Made by a program: the position numbers and the translations under genes. The notes under the pieces were generated by a model. It saw nothing but the letters and a program-made list of their open reading frames with translations, ran no database searches and had not been told where the DNA came from. 64,000 nucleotides of DNA from Pseudomonas lactis (GTDB taxonomy: Bacteria > Pseudomonadota > Gammaproteobacteria > Pseudomonadales > Pseudomonadaceae): assembly GCF_001439845.1 (NCBI RefSeq), contig NZ_JYLO01000005.1, positions 310,001 to 374,000 of the forward strand, given 5' to 3'. How positions within the stretch are numbered: the first letter of the stretch is position 1; every line of letters starts with the position of its first letter. Shown in pieces: positions 38,366-47,689 of this stretch.

Positions 38366-38604
38366 TGCTTGCCTCACTCTGCGGAGCTTATGCGCTTTTT
38401 CAGATTTTCATTATGTAGTGCACGGTTGGGCATACTACATGATGACTTGCGGTTGTGAAAATTAGACTAAATACGTCGTTTAGCGACCCACTTTGGTCGT
38501 ACGGTCACAGCGGAGAACCGGATGTTCTCAAAAAACTATTAGATTGTTCCAGATAAATATCAAAATGGTACACGATTTGTCTTCGAGCGACCGCGCGTCC
38601 ACTT
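38366..38604. promoter_or_regulatory. glcB upstream region with inverted repeat
   Basis: The gap between glcB and the ACT gene is 362 bases, partly a REPIN. Within it, ATGTAGT (38413-38419) and ACTACAT (38434-38440) form an inverted repeat 48 bases upstream of the glcB start. It could be an operator or an mRNA leader hairpin. Nothing else recognisable. Confidence 0.35.
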
Positions 38605-38703
38605 TGTAGGAGCGAGCTTGCTCGCGAAAAACCTGAGAGCACCGCAAGTGTCAGTTTTTTCGCGTTATCGTTGACGACCTTCGCGAGCAAGCTCGCTCCT
38701 ACA
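38605..38703. repeat. REPIN, family A
   Basis: Arms at 38605-38628 and 38680-38703; ends 25 bases before the start of the ACT-domain gene. Confidence 0.9.
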
Positions 38704-38727
38704 GGAATAGCACCGAGGTATTTCGCC

Positions 38728-39240
38728 ATGGACCATCTTGTACTCACTATTATCGCCGCCGACAAACCCGGCCTGGTTGAACGCATCGCGCAGAACATTG
38801 CCAGCCATGGTGGTAACTGGCTGGAAAGCCGCATGGCGCACATGGCCGGGCAGTTTGCCGGGATTCTGCGGGTCAGTGTGCCGAGCGAGCAGCGCCAGGC
38901 ATTGGTGGGATCGTTGGAGGATTTATCCACCCACGGCATTCGCGTGTTGGTGGGTGAGGGCAGCAGCGGCCAGGCATCGGCGTCCAAGCCGATCCTGATG
39001 ACCCTGGTGGGCAATGATCGCTCGGGCATCGTGCGCGAGATCACCGCGCTGTTGAGCCAGCAGGGTGTCAACCTGGAACGCCTGAGCACCGATGTGCGCC
39101 CGGCGCCCATGAGTGGTGATCCGCTGTTCAACGCCGAGGCGTTGTTGCAAGTGCCGGCCACGCTGTCGTTGGAAACCTTGCAAGAGGCTTTGGAAACCTT
39201 GGCCGATGACTTGATGGTGGAGTTACGTCAGGAGGAGTAA
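38728..39240 (+). CDS. ACT-domain protein, GcvR-like regulator
   Basis: A 170-residue protein of two ACT domains (about 3-80 and 92-165) starting with MDHLVLTIIAADKPGLVERI. It resembles GcvR, which restrains GcvA control of the glycine cleavage genes in enteric bacteria. Pseudomonas has several such proteins, so the target is not certain. GAGGT precedes the ATG. No gcv genes lie nearby. Confidence 0.8.
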   Translation: MDHLVLTIIAADKPGLVERIAQNIASHGGNWLESRMAHMAGQFAGILRVSVPSEQRQALVGSLEDLSTHGIRVLVGEGSSGQASASKPILMTLVGNDRSGIVREITALLSQQGVNLERLSTDVRPAPMSGDPLFNAEALLQVPATLSLETLQEALETLADDLMVELRQEE

Positions 39241-39462
39241 CGATCCACAGGGTTATGCATCGAAATCTTGCATGGGCCTGTGGATAACCTGTAGAGACCC
39301 GACGCCAGGCCACGCCCGCCGGGCATCTGCGCAAGTTGAGCAAAAAACGAGCAGTTTCAAGGGCTTGTGCACAAATGGCGGGGATCAGGTTGTGGATAAC
39401 CTTGGGGTGGAACGCTGCAAGCCACGAATGCTGTGGCTTGCAGAGGTTTGTACGTTATTTGA
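39241..39462. other. Intergenic region with two DnaA-box-like sites
   Basis: TGTGGATAA occurs at 39279-39287 and at 39391-39399, both in the same orientation, in a 222-base gap between convergent genes. A related CCACAGGGTTATGC segment precedes the first. No gene is seen. Confidence 0.4.
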
Positions 39463-40347
39463 TCAGCGTTTGCGCACGGTCATCCAGGCATCCAGGCTGT
39501 ACACCACCAGCCCGGCCCAGATAAAGGCGAAGGCGATCAACGTGCTCGGCGCCAGGTGTTCACCGAACAACAGCACGGCTTCGAGCAACACCAGCGTCGG
39601 CGCCACGTACTGCAAAAAGCCCAGGGCGGTGTAGGGTAAATGCCGTGCAGCGGCGTTGAAGCACACCAGGGGAATCAGCGTCACCGGGCCTGCGGCCACC
39701 AGCCACCAGGCCTCGGAGGTGCTCCAGAACGCCAGTTGCGCGCTGTGGGCGGTCGGGTTGAACAGCAACCAGGCGATGGCAATGGGTACCAGCATCCAGG
39801 TTTCCACCACCAGCCCTGGCAGCGCCTTGACCGGCGCCTGCTTGCGGATCAAACCGTAGAAACCGAACGTCAACGCCAGCGCCAGCGACACCCACGGCAG
39901 GCTACCAACCTGCCACACCTGCTGCGCCACACCCGCCGCAGCCAACCCGACAGCCACCCATTGCAAACGGCGCAGGCGCTCGCCGAGGATCAGCATGCCC
40001 AGCAGCACATTTACCAGCGGGTTGATGTAGTAACCCAGGCTCGCTTCGAGCATGCGCCCGGTGTTTACCGACCACACATAGGTCAGCCAGTTAGCGGCGA
40101 TCAACGAACCACTGAGGGCCAGGATCGCCAGGCGCTTGGGGTTGTCGCGCAGCTCGCGAAACCAGCCGGGGTGTTTCCACACCATCAGCAACAGCCCACC
40201 GAACAGTGCCGACCACAACACACGGTGCACGATGATCTCGGCGGCAGGCACGCTGGCGATGGCTTTGAAGTAGAGCGGGAACAGACCCCAGATGACATAG
40301 GCGCTCAGGCCCAGGATGTACCCCTTGCGAGGGTTGGCGGCTTGCAT
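39463..40347 (-). CDS. rarD: EamA-family transporter RarD
   Basis: A 294-residue membrane protein with ten hydrophobic segments, beginning GYILGLSAYVIWGLFPLYFK, which is typical of RarD. The family consists of drug/metabolite exporters; RarD was named for a chloramphenicol phenotype but its substrate is not firmly known. ATG at 40347 with AAGGAT upstream; an ATG twelve codons earlier lacks a ribosome site. Confidence 0.88.
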   Translation of the reverse strand: MQAANPRKGYILGLSAYVIWGLFPLYFKAIASVPAAEIIVHRVLWSALFGGLLLMVWKHPGWFRELRDNPKRLAILALSGSLIAANWLTYVWSVNTGRMLEASLGYYINPLVNVLLGMLILGERLRRLQWVAVGLAAAGVAQQVWQVGSLPWVSLALALTFGFYGLIRKQAPVKALPGLVVETWMLVPIAIAWLLFNPTAHSAQLAFWSTSEAWWLVAAGPVTLIPLVCFNAAARHLPYTALGFLQYVAPTLVLLEAVLLFGEHLAPSTLIAFAFIWAGLVVYSLDAWMTVRKR

Positions 40348-40420
40348 TGCAGAATCCTTGCTTAGGCAGCTAACAAAGCGCAATTGTAAGGATATTTGTC
40401 AGACAATGGGCGCCGCTTTT

Positions 40421-40520
40421 TGTAGGAGCGCGCTTGCTCGCGAAGATCGTCAACGATAATGCGGCAGGCCTGTCACCCAATGGCGCTCTCGGGTTTTTCG
40501 CGAGCAAGCTAGCTCCTACA
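40421..40520. repeat. REPIN, family A
   Basis: Between rarD and srkA. The arms carry one change each (GAGCGCGCTTGCTC, AGCAAGCTAGCTCC). Confidence 0.88.
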
Positions 40521-40537
40521 GGAGAGCGTCGTGTTGC

Positions 40538-41512
40538 TCAGAAGAGCTTCAGCGGTTCTTCATTGAGCGCCGACAGTTGTTCGCGCAATGCCAGCACCTG
40601 ATCACCCCAATACCGCTCGCTGCCAAACCACGGAAAGCTATGGGGGAATGCGGGGTCGTCCCAGCGTCGCGCCAGCCAGGCACTGTAGTGCATCAGGCGC
40701 AGGGCGCGCAGCGGTTCGATCAGCGCCAGTTCGCGCGGGTCGAAGTCGTGGAATTCCTGGTAGCCATCCATCAGCTCCGAGAGCTGGCCCAGGCATTCCT
40801 GGCGGTCGCCAGCCAGCATCATCCACAGGTCTTGCACCGCCGGGCCCATGCGGCAGTCATCCAGGTCGACGATATGGAACATTTCGTCGCGGCACATCAT
40901 GTTGCCGGGGTGGCAGTCACCGTGCATGCGGATGTTCTTGTGCGGCGTGGCCTTGTAAACCTCTTCCACACGCTTGAGCAGGTCGCGGGCTACGGACTCA
41001 TAGGCCGGCAACAGGCTTTTGGGAATGAAGTTGCCTTCAAGCAGGGTGGTAAGGGAGTCGTGACCGAAATTCTTCACCCCCAGGGCTTCGCGGTGTTCGA
41101 ACGGGCGGGTGGAGCCCACCGCGTGCAAACGCCCGAGCAGTTGCCCAAGCCGATAAAGCTGATCGAGGTTGCCAGGCTCCGGCGCGCGGCCGCCACGGCG
41201 GGGGAACAGGGTGAAGCGGAAACCTGCGTGTTCGAACAGGCTCTCGCCGTTGTGGACCAACGGGGCGACCACCGGTACATCGCACTCGGCCAGTTCGAAG
41301 GTGAAGCGGTGTTCTTCCAGGATCGCCTCGTTGGTCCAGCGCTGGGGGCGATAGAACTTGGCGATCAGTGGTTCGGCGTCTTCGATGCCCACTTGGTACA
41401 CACGGTTTTCGTAGCTGTTGAGCGCCAGAACTCGCGCGTCGCTGAGGAAACCGATGCTTTCGACGGCGTCGAGCACCAGGTCTGGGGTGAGTGTTTCAAA
41501 CGGGTGGGCCAT
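40538..41512 (-). CDS. srkA: Stress response kinase A (YihE-type)
   Basis: A 324-residue Ser/Thr protein kinase of the aminoglycoside-phosphotransferase-like fold. The catalytic loop is HGDCHPGN at 197-204 and the metal-binding segment is VDLDD at 215-219. In E. coli SrkA counteracts MazEF-mediated death under stress. ATG at 41512 follows CAGGAG. Same neighbourhood as P. aeruginosa PA0486 (from memory). Confidence 0.9.
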   Translation of the reverse strand: MAHPFETLTPDLVLDAVESIGFLSDARVLALNSYENRVYQVGIEDAEPLIAKFYRPQRWTNEAILEEHRFTFELAECDVPVVAPLVHNGESLFEHAGFRFTLFPRRGGRAPEPGNLDQLYRLGQLLGRLHAVGSTRPFEHREALGVKNFGHDSLTTLLEGNFIPKSLLPAYESVARDLLKRVEEVYKATPHKNIRMHGDCHPGNMMCRDEMFHIVDLDDCRMGPAVQDLWMMLAGDRQECLGQLSELMDGYQEFHDFDPRELALIEPLRALRLMHYSAWLARRWDDPAFPHSFPWFGSERYWGDQVLALREQLSALNEEPLKLF

Positions 41513-41592
41513 GCGAACTCCTGCGCGCAGCAGGGCGCCGCGTCCGGCCGGGTATGGTAACAGCATAGATAGGCGGTGGCTGTGCGGACGCC

Positions 41593-41664
41593 TTCGCAGG
41601 CAAGCCAGCTCCCACACTGGCATGTATTTACACATCGAGATGTGGGAGCTGGCTTGCCTGCGAT
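41593..41664. repeat. REPIN, family C
   Basis: TTCGCAGGCAAGCCAGCTCC arm and complement GGAGCTGGCTTGCCTGCGAT, between phoX and srkA. Confidence 0.88.
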
Positions 41665-41673
41665 AGCGGTCTA

Positions 41674-43572
41674 TCAGGCGCCTACGATCCCGCCGTCATC
41701 CCGCCGAATCGCCATCACCGAGGAGCGCGGCTTGCCGTTGGGCAGGTGTTCCGGCCAGGTCGAACCACCGGTTTCCCCTGGGTGTTGAATGCCCACGAAC
41801 AGCGTCTTCTGGTCCGGCGAAAAACTGATCCCCGTCACTTCACACGCCACCGGTCCCACCATGAAACGACGGATTTCACCGGTGCTCGGGTCGGCACACA
41901 GCATCTGGTTATTGCCCATGCCCGCAAAGTCGCCGGCGTTGCTGTAGTCGCCATCGGTGAGGATCCACAGGCGCCCGGCTTTGTCGAAGCCCAGGCCGTC
42001 GGGGCTGTTGAACATGTTTTGCGGGTTGATGTTGGACGAGCCGCCCTTGGGGTTGCCGGCATGTACGCCGGGGTTGCCGGCCACCACGAACAGGTCCCAA
42101 GTGAAGTCCGTGGCACCGTGGTTATCGGCGTCGGCTTTCCAGCGCAGGATCTGGCCGTAGACGTTCTTCTCCCGTGGGTTGGGGCCGCCCACCGGCTGGC
42201 CCTCTTCGCCGCGCTTGGCGTTGTTGGTCAGGGTGCAGTAGACCTGGCCGTCGGTGGGGCTGACCACGATCCATTCCGGGCGGTCCATGCGTGTGGCTTT
42301 CACCACGCTGGCGGCCAGGCGCGCGTGAATCAGCACCTCGGCCTGGTTGGCGAACCCGCTGCTGGCGTCGATGCCGTTTTTGCCATGGGTGAGTTCAACC
42401 CACTGGCCTTTGCCCTTGGGGTGGTCGGCGTTGCCGTCGCCCGCGTCGAAGATCGCCACGTACAAGGTGCCGTGGTCGAGCAGGTCTTTGTTGGCCTTGG
42501 GGTTGTTGTGGTTGATCTGGTCGCGGCTGACGAACTTGTAGATGAATTCACCACGCTCATCGTCGCCCATGTACACCACGGCGCGGCCGTCACGGGTTTC
42601 GGCGAGGGCTGCGTTCTCGTGCTTGAAGCGGCCCAGGGCCGTGCGCTTGACCGGGGTGGATTGCGGATCGAACGGGTCGATTTCCACCACCCAGCCATGG
42701 CGATTGAGTTCGTTGGGGTTCTTGGCCATGTCAAAGCGCGGGTCGTGCTGATGCCAGTTGATGTCCTTGCTGGCGGCCACCACGCCGTAGCGCTTCTGCC
42801 CGGCGTCGAAGGTTTGCTGCGGGTTGCTGCTGCCAAAGCAATCGGTGAAGTTTTCTTCGCAGGTCAGGTAAGTGCCCCACGGCGTCTTGCCGTTAGCGCA
42901 GTTCTGGAACGTGCCGAGGACTTTTTTGCCGGTCTTGTCGGCGCTGGTTTTCAGCCAATCATGGCCGGCAGCAGGGCCACTCAAGCGGAGCGGTGAATTG
43001 CCGTGGATGCGTCGGTTGTAGCGCGAGTCCTGGACGAACTGCCAAGTGTCACCCTGGCGGCGTACTTCGATCACCGACACGCCTTCGCTGGCCAGGGCCT
43101 TGCGCACGTCTTCGGCCGATTGCGGCGCGCCGCCGTGGGCGTAGAGGTAGCGGTAGTTGGTGTATTCGTTGTTGATCGCCATCAGCGCGCGGTTGTCGTC
43201 GCCGGAGAATGGAAACAGGCTCATGCCGTCGTTGTTGTCGCCGAACTGTTGTTCCTGGGCCTTGGCGGTGCCATGGCCGGACGGGTCGAAGGCTGGGGCG
43301 TGCTTGTGCAGGGGCTGGCCCCAACTGATCAGCACCGAAGCGCTGTAGCCCGGTGGCAGGGTGATGGTGTCGCTGGTGGCGGCGGCGATGCTGGTGAACC
43401 CCAGCAGCGGGCTGGCGGAAGCGGCATTCACCGCCAGGGCGCTACGGCTCAGCAGGTTACCGCCGAGGAACATCGCGGCGCCGCACAAGGCGCCTGCGCC
43501 GATAAAGCGACGGCGGGTCAGGCCCACCATCTGTTCAAGGTCGGTGGCTTGGTTTTCTTCTAATAGGCTCAT
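41674..43572 (-). CDS. phoX: PhoX-type alkaline phosphatase, Tat-exported
   Basis: A 632-residue calcium/iron phosphatase of the DUF839 family acting in the periplasm on phosphate esters. The N-terminus has a twin-arginine signal TRRRFIGAGALCGAAMFLGG. Segments GRFKHENAAL, YMGDDERGEF and GIQHPGETGGSTWP fit PhoX. The ATG at 43572 has AAGGAG six bases upstream; a GTG one codon earlier is too close. I see no clear Pho box upstream. Confidence 0.88.
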   Translation of the reverse strand: MSLLEENQATDLEQMVGLTRRRFIGAGALCGAAMFLGGNLLSRSALAVNAASASPLLGFTSIAAATSDTITLPPGYSASVLISWGQPLHKHAPAFDPSGHGTAKAQEQQFGDNNDGMSLFPFSGDDNRALMAINNEYTNYRYLYAHGGAPQSAEDVRKALASEGVSVIEVRRQGDTWQFVQDSRYNRRIHGNSPLRLSGPAAGHDWLKTSADKTGKKVLGTFQNCANGKTPWGTYLTCEENFTDCFGSSNPQQTFDAGQKRYGVVAASKDINWHQHDPRFDMAKNPNELNRHGWVVEIDPFDPQSTPVKRTALGRFKHENAALAETRDGRAVVYMGDDERGEFIYKFVSRDQINHNNPKANKDLLDHGTLYVAIFDAGDGNADHPKGKGQWVELTHGKNGIDASSGFANQAEVLIHARLAASVVKATRMDRPEWIVVSPTDGQVYCTLTNNAKRGEEGQPVGGPNPREKNVYGQILRWKADADNHGATDFTWDLFVVAGNPGVHAGNPKGGSSNINPQNMFNSPDGLGFDKAGRLWILTDGDYSNAGDFAGMGNNQMLCADPSTGEIRRFMVGPVACEVTGISFSPDQKTLFVGIQHPGETGGSTWPEHLPNGKPRSSVMAIRRDDGGIVGA

Positions 43573-43581
43573 CACAGGCTC

Positions 43582-43607
43582 CTTAAGGTTTTTGCAGACA
43601 CCTTAAG
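43582..43607 (-). promoter_or_regulatory. Hairpin overlapping the phoX ribosome site
   Basis: CCTTAAG (43601-43607) and CTTAAGG (43582-43588) can pair in the mRNA leader with a 12-base loop; the 3' arm covers the AAGG of the AAGGAG ribosome site. Confidence 0.45.
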
Positions 43608-43651
43608 CAGCGCTTGTGACCGAATTGTTGCAGCTTGAAGACGCGGGCCCG

Positions 43652-44416
43652 TTACACCGGGGTGCCGAGCAACACATGGCTGGGTGCAAACTGCACGCGG
43701 ATCGGCTGGCCCTGCGCTGCGTCGATGGCCTTGAGTGCGACGGGCTGCGCCAGTGCGCACAACACTTGGCCGTTGGGCAGGGCGATACGCACCTCGCTGG
43801 GGCCGTCTTCGGCGGCGAGAATGGTCTCGATCACACCGCTCATGCAATTGTGTCCAAGTGTTTCGGTTTGCCCCTCCGCCAATAATTCAAGCCATCCGGC
43901 CTTGATCAGCGCGACCACTTCCACACCAGTCTGCAGTTCCAGGCGCAGGGTGCTGTCGTGGGTGATCTGTGCATCCAGATGCAGGCCGCCAGCCAATTGC
44001 AGGCGGATCATGTCGTTGTGGCCATGGCTCTCTATGGCGCTGACCTGGCCGTGCAACTGGTTGCGCGCGCTGGTGCGCAGCATCAAGCGGCCCAGCAGGC
44101 TGAAGTCGCTGGCCGCTTCGTCCGAGCCAAGGATCTCGGCCTGAAGCAGTTGCAGACGCTGATAAAGGCGCAGCACCCGCTCTCCTTCTTGCGTCAGTTT
44201 GGCGCCGCCACCGCCCTTGCCGCCGACGCTGCGTTGCACCAGCGGTTTTTGCGCCAGGTTGTTCAGCTCGTCAATGGCGTCCCAGGCGGCCTTGTAACTC
44301 AACCCGGCACTCTTGGCCGCACGGGTGATGGAACCCTGCTCGGCGATGTGCCCCAGCAAGGCAATACGCTGAGGGCGGCGGATGATGTGTTGGTTGAGAG
44401 GGCTGGGCACAGACAT
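43652..44416 (-). CDS. modE: ModE-type molybdate-responsive regulator
   Basis: A 254-residue regulator with an N-terminal winged-helix domain (ALLGHIAEQGSITRAAKSAG, then SYKAAWDAIDELN, then GGGGAKLTQEGE) and two C-terminal TOBE/MOP domains (RNQLHGQV and GCMSGVIETIL-like segments) that bind molybdate or tungstate. It would repress molybdate transport genes, which are not in this window. ATG 44416 gives the natural start although the ribosome site is weak. Confidence 0.87.
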   Translation of the reverse strand: MSVPSPLNQHIIRRPQRIALLGHIAEQGSITRAAKSAGLSYKAAWDAIDELNNLAQKPLVQRSVGGKGGGGAKLTQEGERVLRLYQRLQLLQAEILGSDEAASDFSLLGRLMLRTSARNQLHGQVSAIESHGHNDMIRLQLAGGLHLDAQITHDSTLRLELQTGVEVVALIKAGWLELLAEGQTETLGHNCMSGVIETILAAEDGPSEVRIALPNGQVLCALAQPVALKAIDAAQGQPIRVQFAPSHVLLGTPV

Positions 44417-44474
44417 GGCAGATACGCTTGGGTGAGATGCGCCGACGTTGCCGCGCTGGCGCGGGGGAGTCAAG

Positions 44475-45213
44475 TCAGCTGCCGGGTTTGGGCGTACGGG
44501 CCAGGCAATACACGTCCACCTGGCGGGCGCCGGCGTTTATCAACAAGCGCGCCAGGCTGTGGGCCGTGGCGCCGGTGGTGAGGACGTCGTCTACCAGCGC
44601 CAGATGTTGCCCGGCAACCTGGATGCCGGGGGCCAGGGCGAAGGCGTTGAGCAGGTTGCGTTTGCGGGTCTTGGCATCGAGGTCTTGCTGCGCCACGGTT
44701 TCATGGGGGCGCAGCAGCGCATGTTCATCAACGGGAATGTCTAGGGCGTGACTGAGCCAGCGGGCCAGCATCAACGCTTGATTAAAGCCGCGTTCGCGCA
44801 GGCGTTTACGCGCCATGGGCACGGGCAGCAGGCAGTCGGGGCGCTCCAGTTCGGCGTTATCGAGGCGATGTTGCAAGTGCTGCCCCAGCAGGCGCGCCAA
44901 CAGATGCCCCAGCGGCCAACGCGCCTGATGCTTGAAGCGGCTGACCAGGGTATCCACGGGAAAACTGTAGGTCCATGGCGCGACCACTTGGTGAAAGGCC
45001 GGAGGCTGTTTTTTGGCACTGGCCGCAGATCAACCCATCCATGGGCAAGGGCAGTGCGCAGCGCTCGCATTGGTCCATCAGCCATGGCAACTCTGTTTCG
45101 CAGGCGCTGCACACGGCCTCGGCTGATTCGGTGCTCTCATCGCAAATCAGACAGGGTTGTATGCTTTTTAACCAGATGTAAACTTGGTGATTGTACTCAG
45201 GTTGACAGTGCAT
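44475..45213 (-). pseudogene. comF: comF-like phosphoribosyltransferase gene, interrupted by a one-base frameshift
   Basis: Two adjacent minus-strand frames together make one normal ComF protein. The first (from ATG 45213) encodes the zinc-finger part with CLICDE, CSACE, CERC and CGQCQK. The second (to the stop at 44475) encodes the phosphoribosyltransferase domain with VVAPWTYSF, LLPVPMARKRLRERGFNQ and the PRPP motif LALVDDVLTTGAT. They join at an A6 run (T6 at 45009-45014 on the plus strand): with five A the reading is CGQCQKQPPAFHQVVAPW. So the gene is either mutated, slippery, or affected by a homopolymer sequencing error. Confidence 0.85.
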
Positions 45214-45230
45214 GAATCTTCCTTAAATAT
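45202..45230 (+). promoter_or_regulatory. Candidate sigma-70 promoter of bioB
   Basis: TTGACA at 45202-45207, a 17-base spacer, then AAATAT at 45225-45230. It lies about 75 bases before bioB, with the -35 element inside the first codons of the divergent comF. Confidence 0.55.
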
Positions 45231-45250
45231 GCCGAGCATCCGTGTCGTGC

Positions 45251-45274
45251 CTGTGGGTATTGCCCTACCCACAG
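45251..45274. promoter_or_regulatory. Perfect 9-bp palindrome in the bioB leader
   Basis: CTGTGGGTA-TTGCCC-TACCCACAG lies 31 bases before the bioB ATG and downstream of the likely -10. It could be an operator for a biotin regulator or a leader hairpin. It does not match the BirA, BioR or BioQ operators known to me. Confidence 0.5.
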
Positions 45275-45305
45275 CGCTTGCCAAAGCATAATCAAGGAAT
45301 CGCCC

Positions 45306-46361
45306 ATGAGCGCCAGCACCTCTGCCACCCTGCGTCACGATTGGTCTTTAGCTGAAGTCAAAGCCCTGTTCGTGCAGCCCTTCAACGACCTGTTGTTCCA
45401 GGCGCAGACCGTGCACCGCGCGCATTTCGACGCCAACCGCGTGCAGGTCTCGACCCTGCTGTCGATCAAGACCGGCGCCTGCCCGGAAGATTGCAAATAT
45501 TGTCCGCAGTCAGGCCACTACAACACTGGCCTGGAAAAAGAGAAACTGATGGAGGTGCAGAAGGTCCTCGAGGAGGCCGCTCGCGCCAAGGCCATCGGTT
45601 CGACGCGTTTCTGCATGGGCGCGGCGTGGAAACATCCATCGGCCAAAGACATGCCCTACGTGCTGGAAATGGTCAAAGGCGTGAAGGCCATGGGCCTGGA
45701 AACCTGCATGACCCTCGGTCGCCTCGACCAGGACCAGACCGAAGCCCTGGCCCAGGCCGGCCTGGACTACTACAACCACAACCTCGACACGTCGCCGGAG
45801 TTCTACGGCTCGATCATCACCACCCGCACCTACAGCGAGCGCCTGCAAACCCTGGCGTATGTGCGTGATTCGGGGATGAAGATCTGCTCGGGCGGCATCC
45901 TCGGCATGGGCGAATCTCTCGATGACCGCGCCAACTTGCTGATCCAACTGGCCAACCTGCCGGAGCATCCGGAATCGGTACCGATCAACATGCTGGTGAA
46001 GGTAGCGGGTACGCCGTTGGAAAACGCCGATGACATCGACCCCTTCGATTTCATCCGCATGTTGGCGGTGGCGCGCATCCTGATGCCGCAGTCCCACGTG
46101 CGCCTGTCGGCCGGCCGCGAAGCCATGAACGAGCAGATGCAGGCCCTGGCGTTTTTTGCCGGCGCCAACTCGATCTTCTACGGCGACAAACTGCTGACCA
46201 CCGCCAACCCCCAGGCTGACAAAGACATGCAACTGTTCGCACGCCTGGGCATCTTGCCCGAAGCCCGTGAAGAGCATGCCGACGAAGTGCACCAGGCGGC
46301 GATCGAGCAGGCGTTGGTGGAGCAAAAGAGCAGCGAGCAGTTCTACAACGCTGTGGTGTAA
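45306..46361 (+). CDS. bioB: Biotin synthase
   Basis: Radical-SAM enzyme that inserts sulfur into dethiobiotin, the last step of biotin synthesis. The 351-residue protein has the SAM cluster cysteines Cys59, Cys63 and Cys66 (CPEDCKYC) and conserved downstream segments ([21 protein letters not shown]). AAGGAATCGCCC precedes the ATG. It heads bioBFHCD, though a REPIN separates it from bioF. Confidence 0.97.
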   Translation: MSASTSATLRHDWSLAEVKALFVQPFNDLLFQAQTVHRAHFDANRVQVSTLLSIKTGACPEDCKYCPQSGHYNTGLEKEKLMEVQKVLEEAARAKAIGSTRFCMGAAWKHPSAKDMPYVLEMVKGVKAMGLETCMTLGRLDQDQTEALAQAGLDYYNHNLDTSPEFYGSIITTRTYSERLQTLAYVRDSGMKICSGGILGMGESLDDRANLLIQLANLPEHPESVPINMLVKVAGTPLENADDIDPFDFIRMLAVARILMPQSHVRLSAGREAMNEQMQALAFFAGANSIFYGDKLLTTANPQADKDMQLFARLGILPEAREEHADEVHQAAIEQALVEQKSSEQFYNAVV

Positions 46362-46383
46362 CCACCTTTGGAATGCATCCCAG

Positions 46384-46472
46384 TGTAGGAGCTGGCTTGC
46401 CTGCGATGACGGCGGCACTTTCAGCGTAGAAGTGTCAGAAGGACCGCTATCGCAGGCAAGCCAGCTCCCACA
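46384..46472. repeat. REPIN, family C, between bioB and bioF
   Basis: GGAGCTGGCTTGCCTGCGAT arm at the left and ATCGCAGGCAAGCCAGCTCC at the right, about 42 bases apart. Confidence 0.88.
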
Positions 46473-46507
46473 TTGGACGCAGTTGAACCTGTTAAATCGA
46501 GGCCAGC

Positions 46508-47689
46508 ATGTCTTTCGATCTCGCCGCGCGCCTCGCTGCCCGCCGTGCCGACCATCTTTACCGCCAGCGCCCCTTGCTGCAGAGCCCCCAAGGCCCGCAG
46601 GTGGTGGTGGACGGGCAACCGTTGTTGGCCTTCTGCAATAACGATTACCTGGGCCTTGCCAATCACCCGCAAGTGATCGAAGCCTGGCGCGCCGGTGCGT
46701 CCCGTTGGGGCGTGGGCGGTGGCGCTTCGCATTTGGTGGTGGGCCACGCCACGCCGCACCATGAACTAGAAGAAGCCCTGGCTGACTTGACCGGTCGCCC
46801 GCGTGCCTTGCTGTTCACCACCGGCTACATGGCCAACCTCGGCGCGGTCACGGCGCTGGTGGGGCAGGGCGATACGGTACTGGAAGACCGGCTTAACCAC
46901 GCGTCTTTGCTGGATGCCGGCTTGCTGTCCGGTGCGCGTTTCAACCGCTACTTGCATAACGACGCGGGCAGCCTGGCCAAGCGCCTGGAGAAAGCCACCG
47001 GCAATACCTTGGTGGTCACCGACGGTGTGTTCAGTATGGACGGCGACCTTGCCGACCTGCCCGCGCTGGCCCGTGAAACCCGGGCCAAAGGGGCCTGGCT
47101 GATGGTGGATGACGCCCATGGTTTCGGCCCGCTGGGCGCCAATGGCGGCGGTATCGTCGAGCATTTCGGCTTGAGCCAGGACGACGTGCCCGTGCTGGTT
47201 GGCACCTTGGGCAAAGCGTTCGGCACTGCCGGGGCCTTTGTGGCCGGCAGTGAGGACTTGATCGAGAGCCTGATCCAATTCGCCCGTCCGTATATCTACA
47301 CCACCAGCCAGCCACCGGCACTGGCCTGCGCCACCCTCAAAAGCCTGGAACTGCTGCGCAGCGAACAGTGGCGACGCGAGCACCTCAACGCGTTGATCCG
47401 CCAGTTCCGTCGCGGCGCCGAGCAGATAGGCCTGGCGTTGATGGACAGCTTTACGCCGATCCAACCGATCCTGATTGGCGACAGCGCCCGGGCACTGCGC
47501 CTGTCGCAGATGCTGCGCGAGCGCGGCCTGATGGTGACTGCCATTCGCCCACCGACCGTGCCGGCCGGCAGTGCCCGTCTGCGGGTGACATTGACGGCAG
47601 CCCACAGCGAAGCGCAGGTGCAGCTACTGTTAGAAGGGTTGCAAGCGTGTTTTCGCTTATTAGGCGACTCGGAGTCTGGCCATGCGTAA
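46508..47689 (+). CDS. bioF: 8-amino-7-oxononanoate synthase
   Basis: PLP enzyme condensing pimeloyl-ACP (or CoA) with alanine. The 393-residue protein has the PLP lysine Lys236 in [11 protein letters not shown] and the VDDAHGFG motif at 200-207. AGGCCAGC precedes the ATG. It overlaps bioH by eight bases. Confidence 0.95.
   Translation: MSFDLAARLAARRADHLYRQRPLLQSPQGPQVVVDGQPLLAFCNNDYLGLANHPQVIEAWRAGASRWGVGGGASHLVVGHATPHHELEEALADLTGRPRALLFTTGYMANLGAVTALVGQGDTVLEDRLNHASLLDAGLLSGARFNRYLHNDAGSLAKRLEKATGNTLVVTDGVFSMDGDLADLPALARETRAKGAWLMVDDAHGFGPLGANGGGIVEHFGLSQDDVPVLVGTLGKAFGTAGAFVAGSEDLIESLIQFARPYIYTTSQPPALACATLKSLELLRSEQWRREHLNALIRQFRRGAEQIGLALMDSFTPIQPILIGDSARALRLSQMLRERGLMVTAIRPPTVPAGSARLRVTLTAAHSEAQVQLLLEGLQACFRLLGDSESGHA

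Noticed and set aside
43576..43651. Pho box upstream of phoX
   Set aside because: I could not find two CTGTCAT-like halves with the right spacing; only weak resemblances.
45214..45305. BirA operator before bioB
   Set aside because: The palindrome has six-base spacing and lacks the TTGTAAACC-type half-sites.
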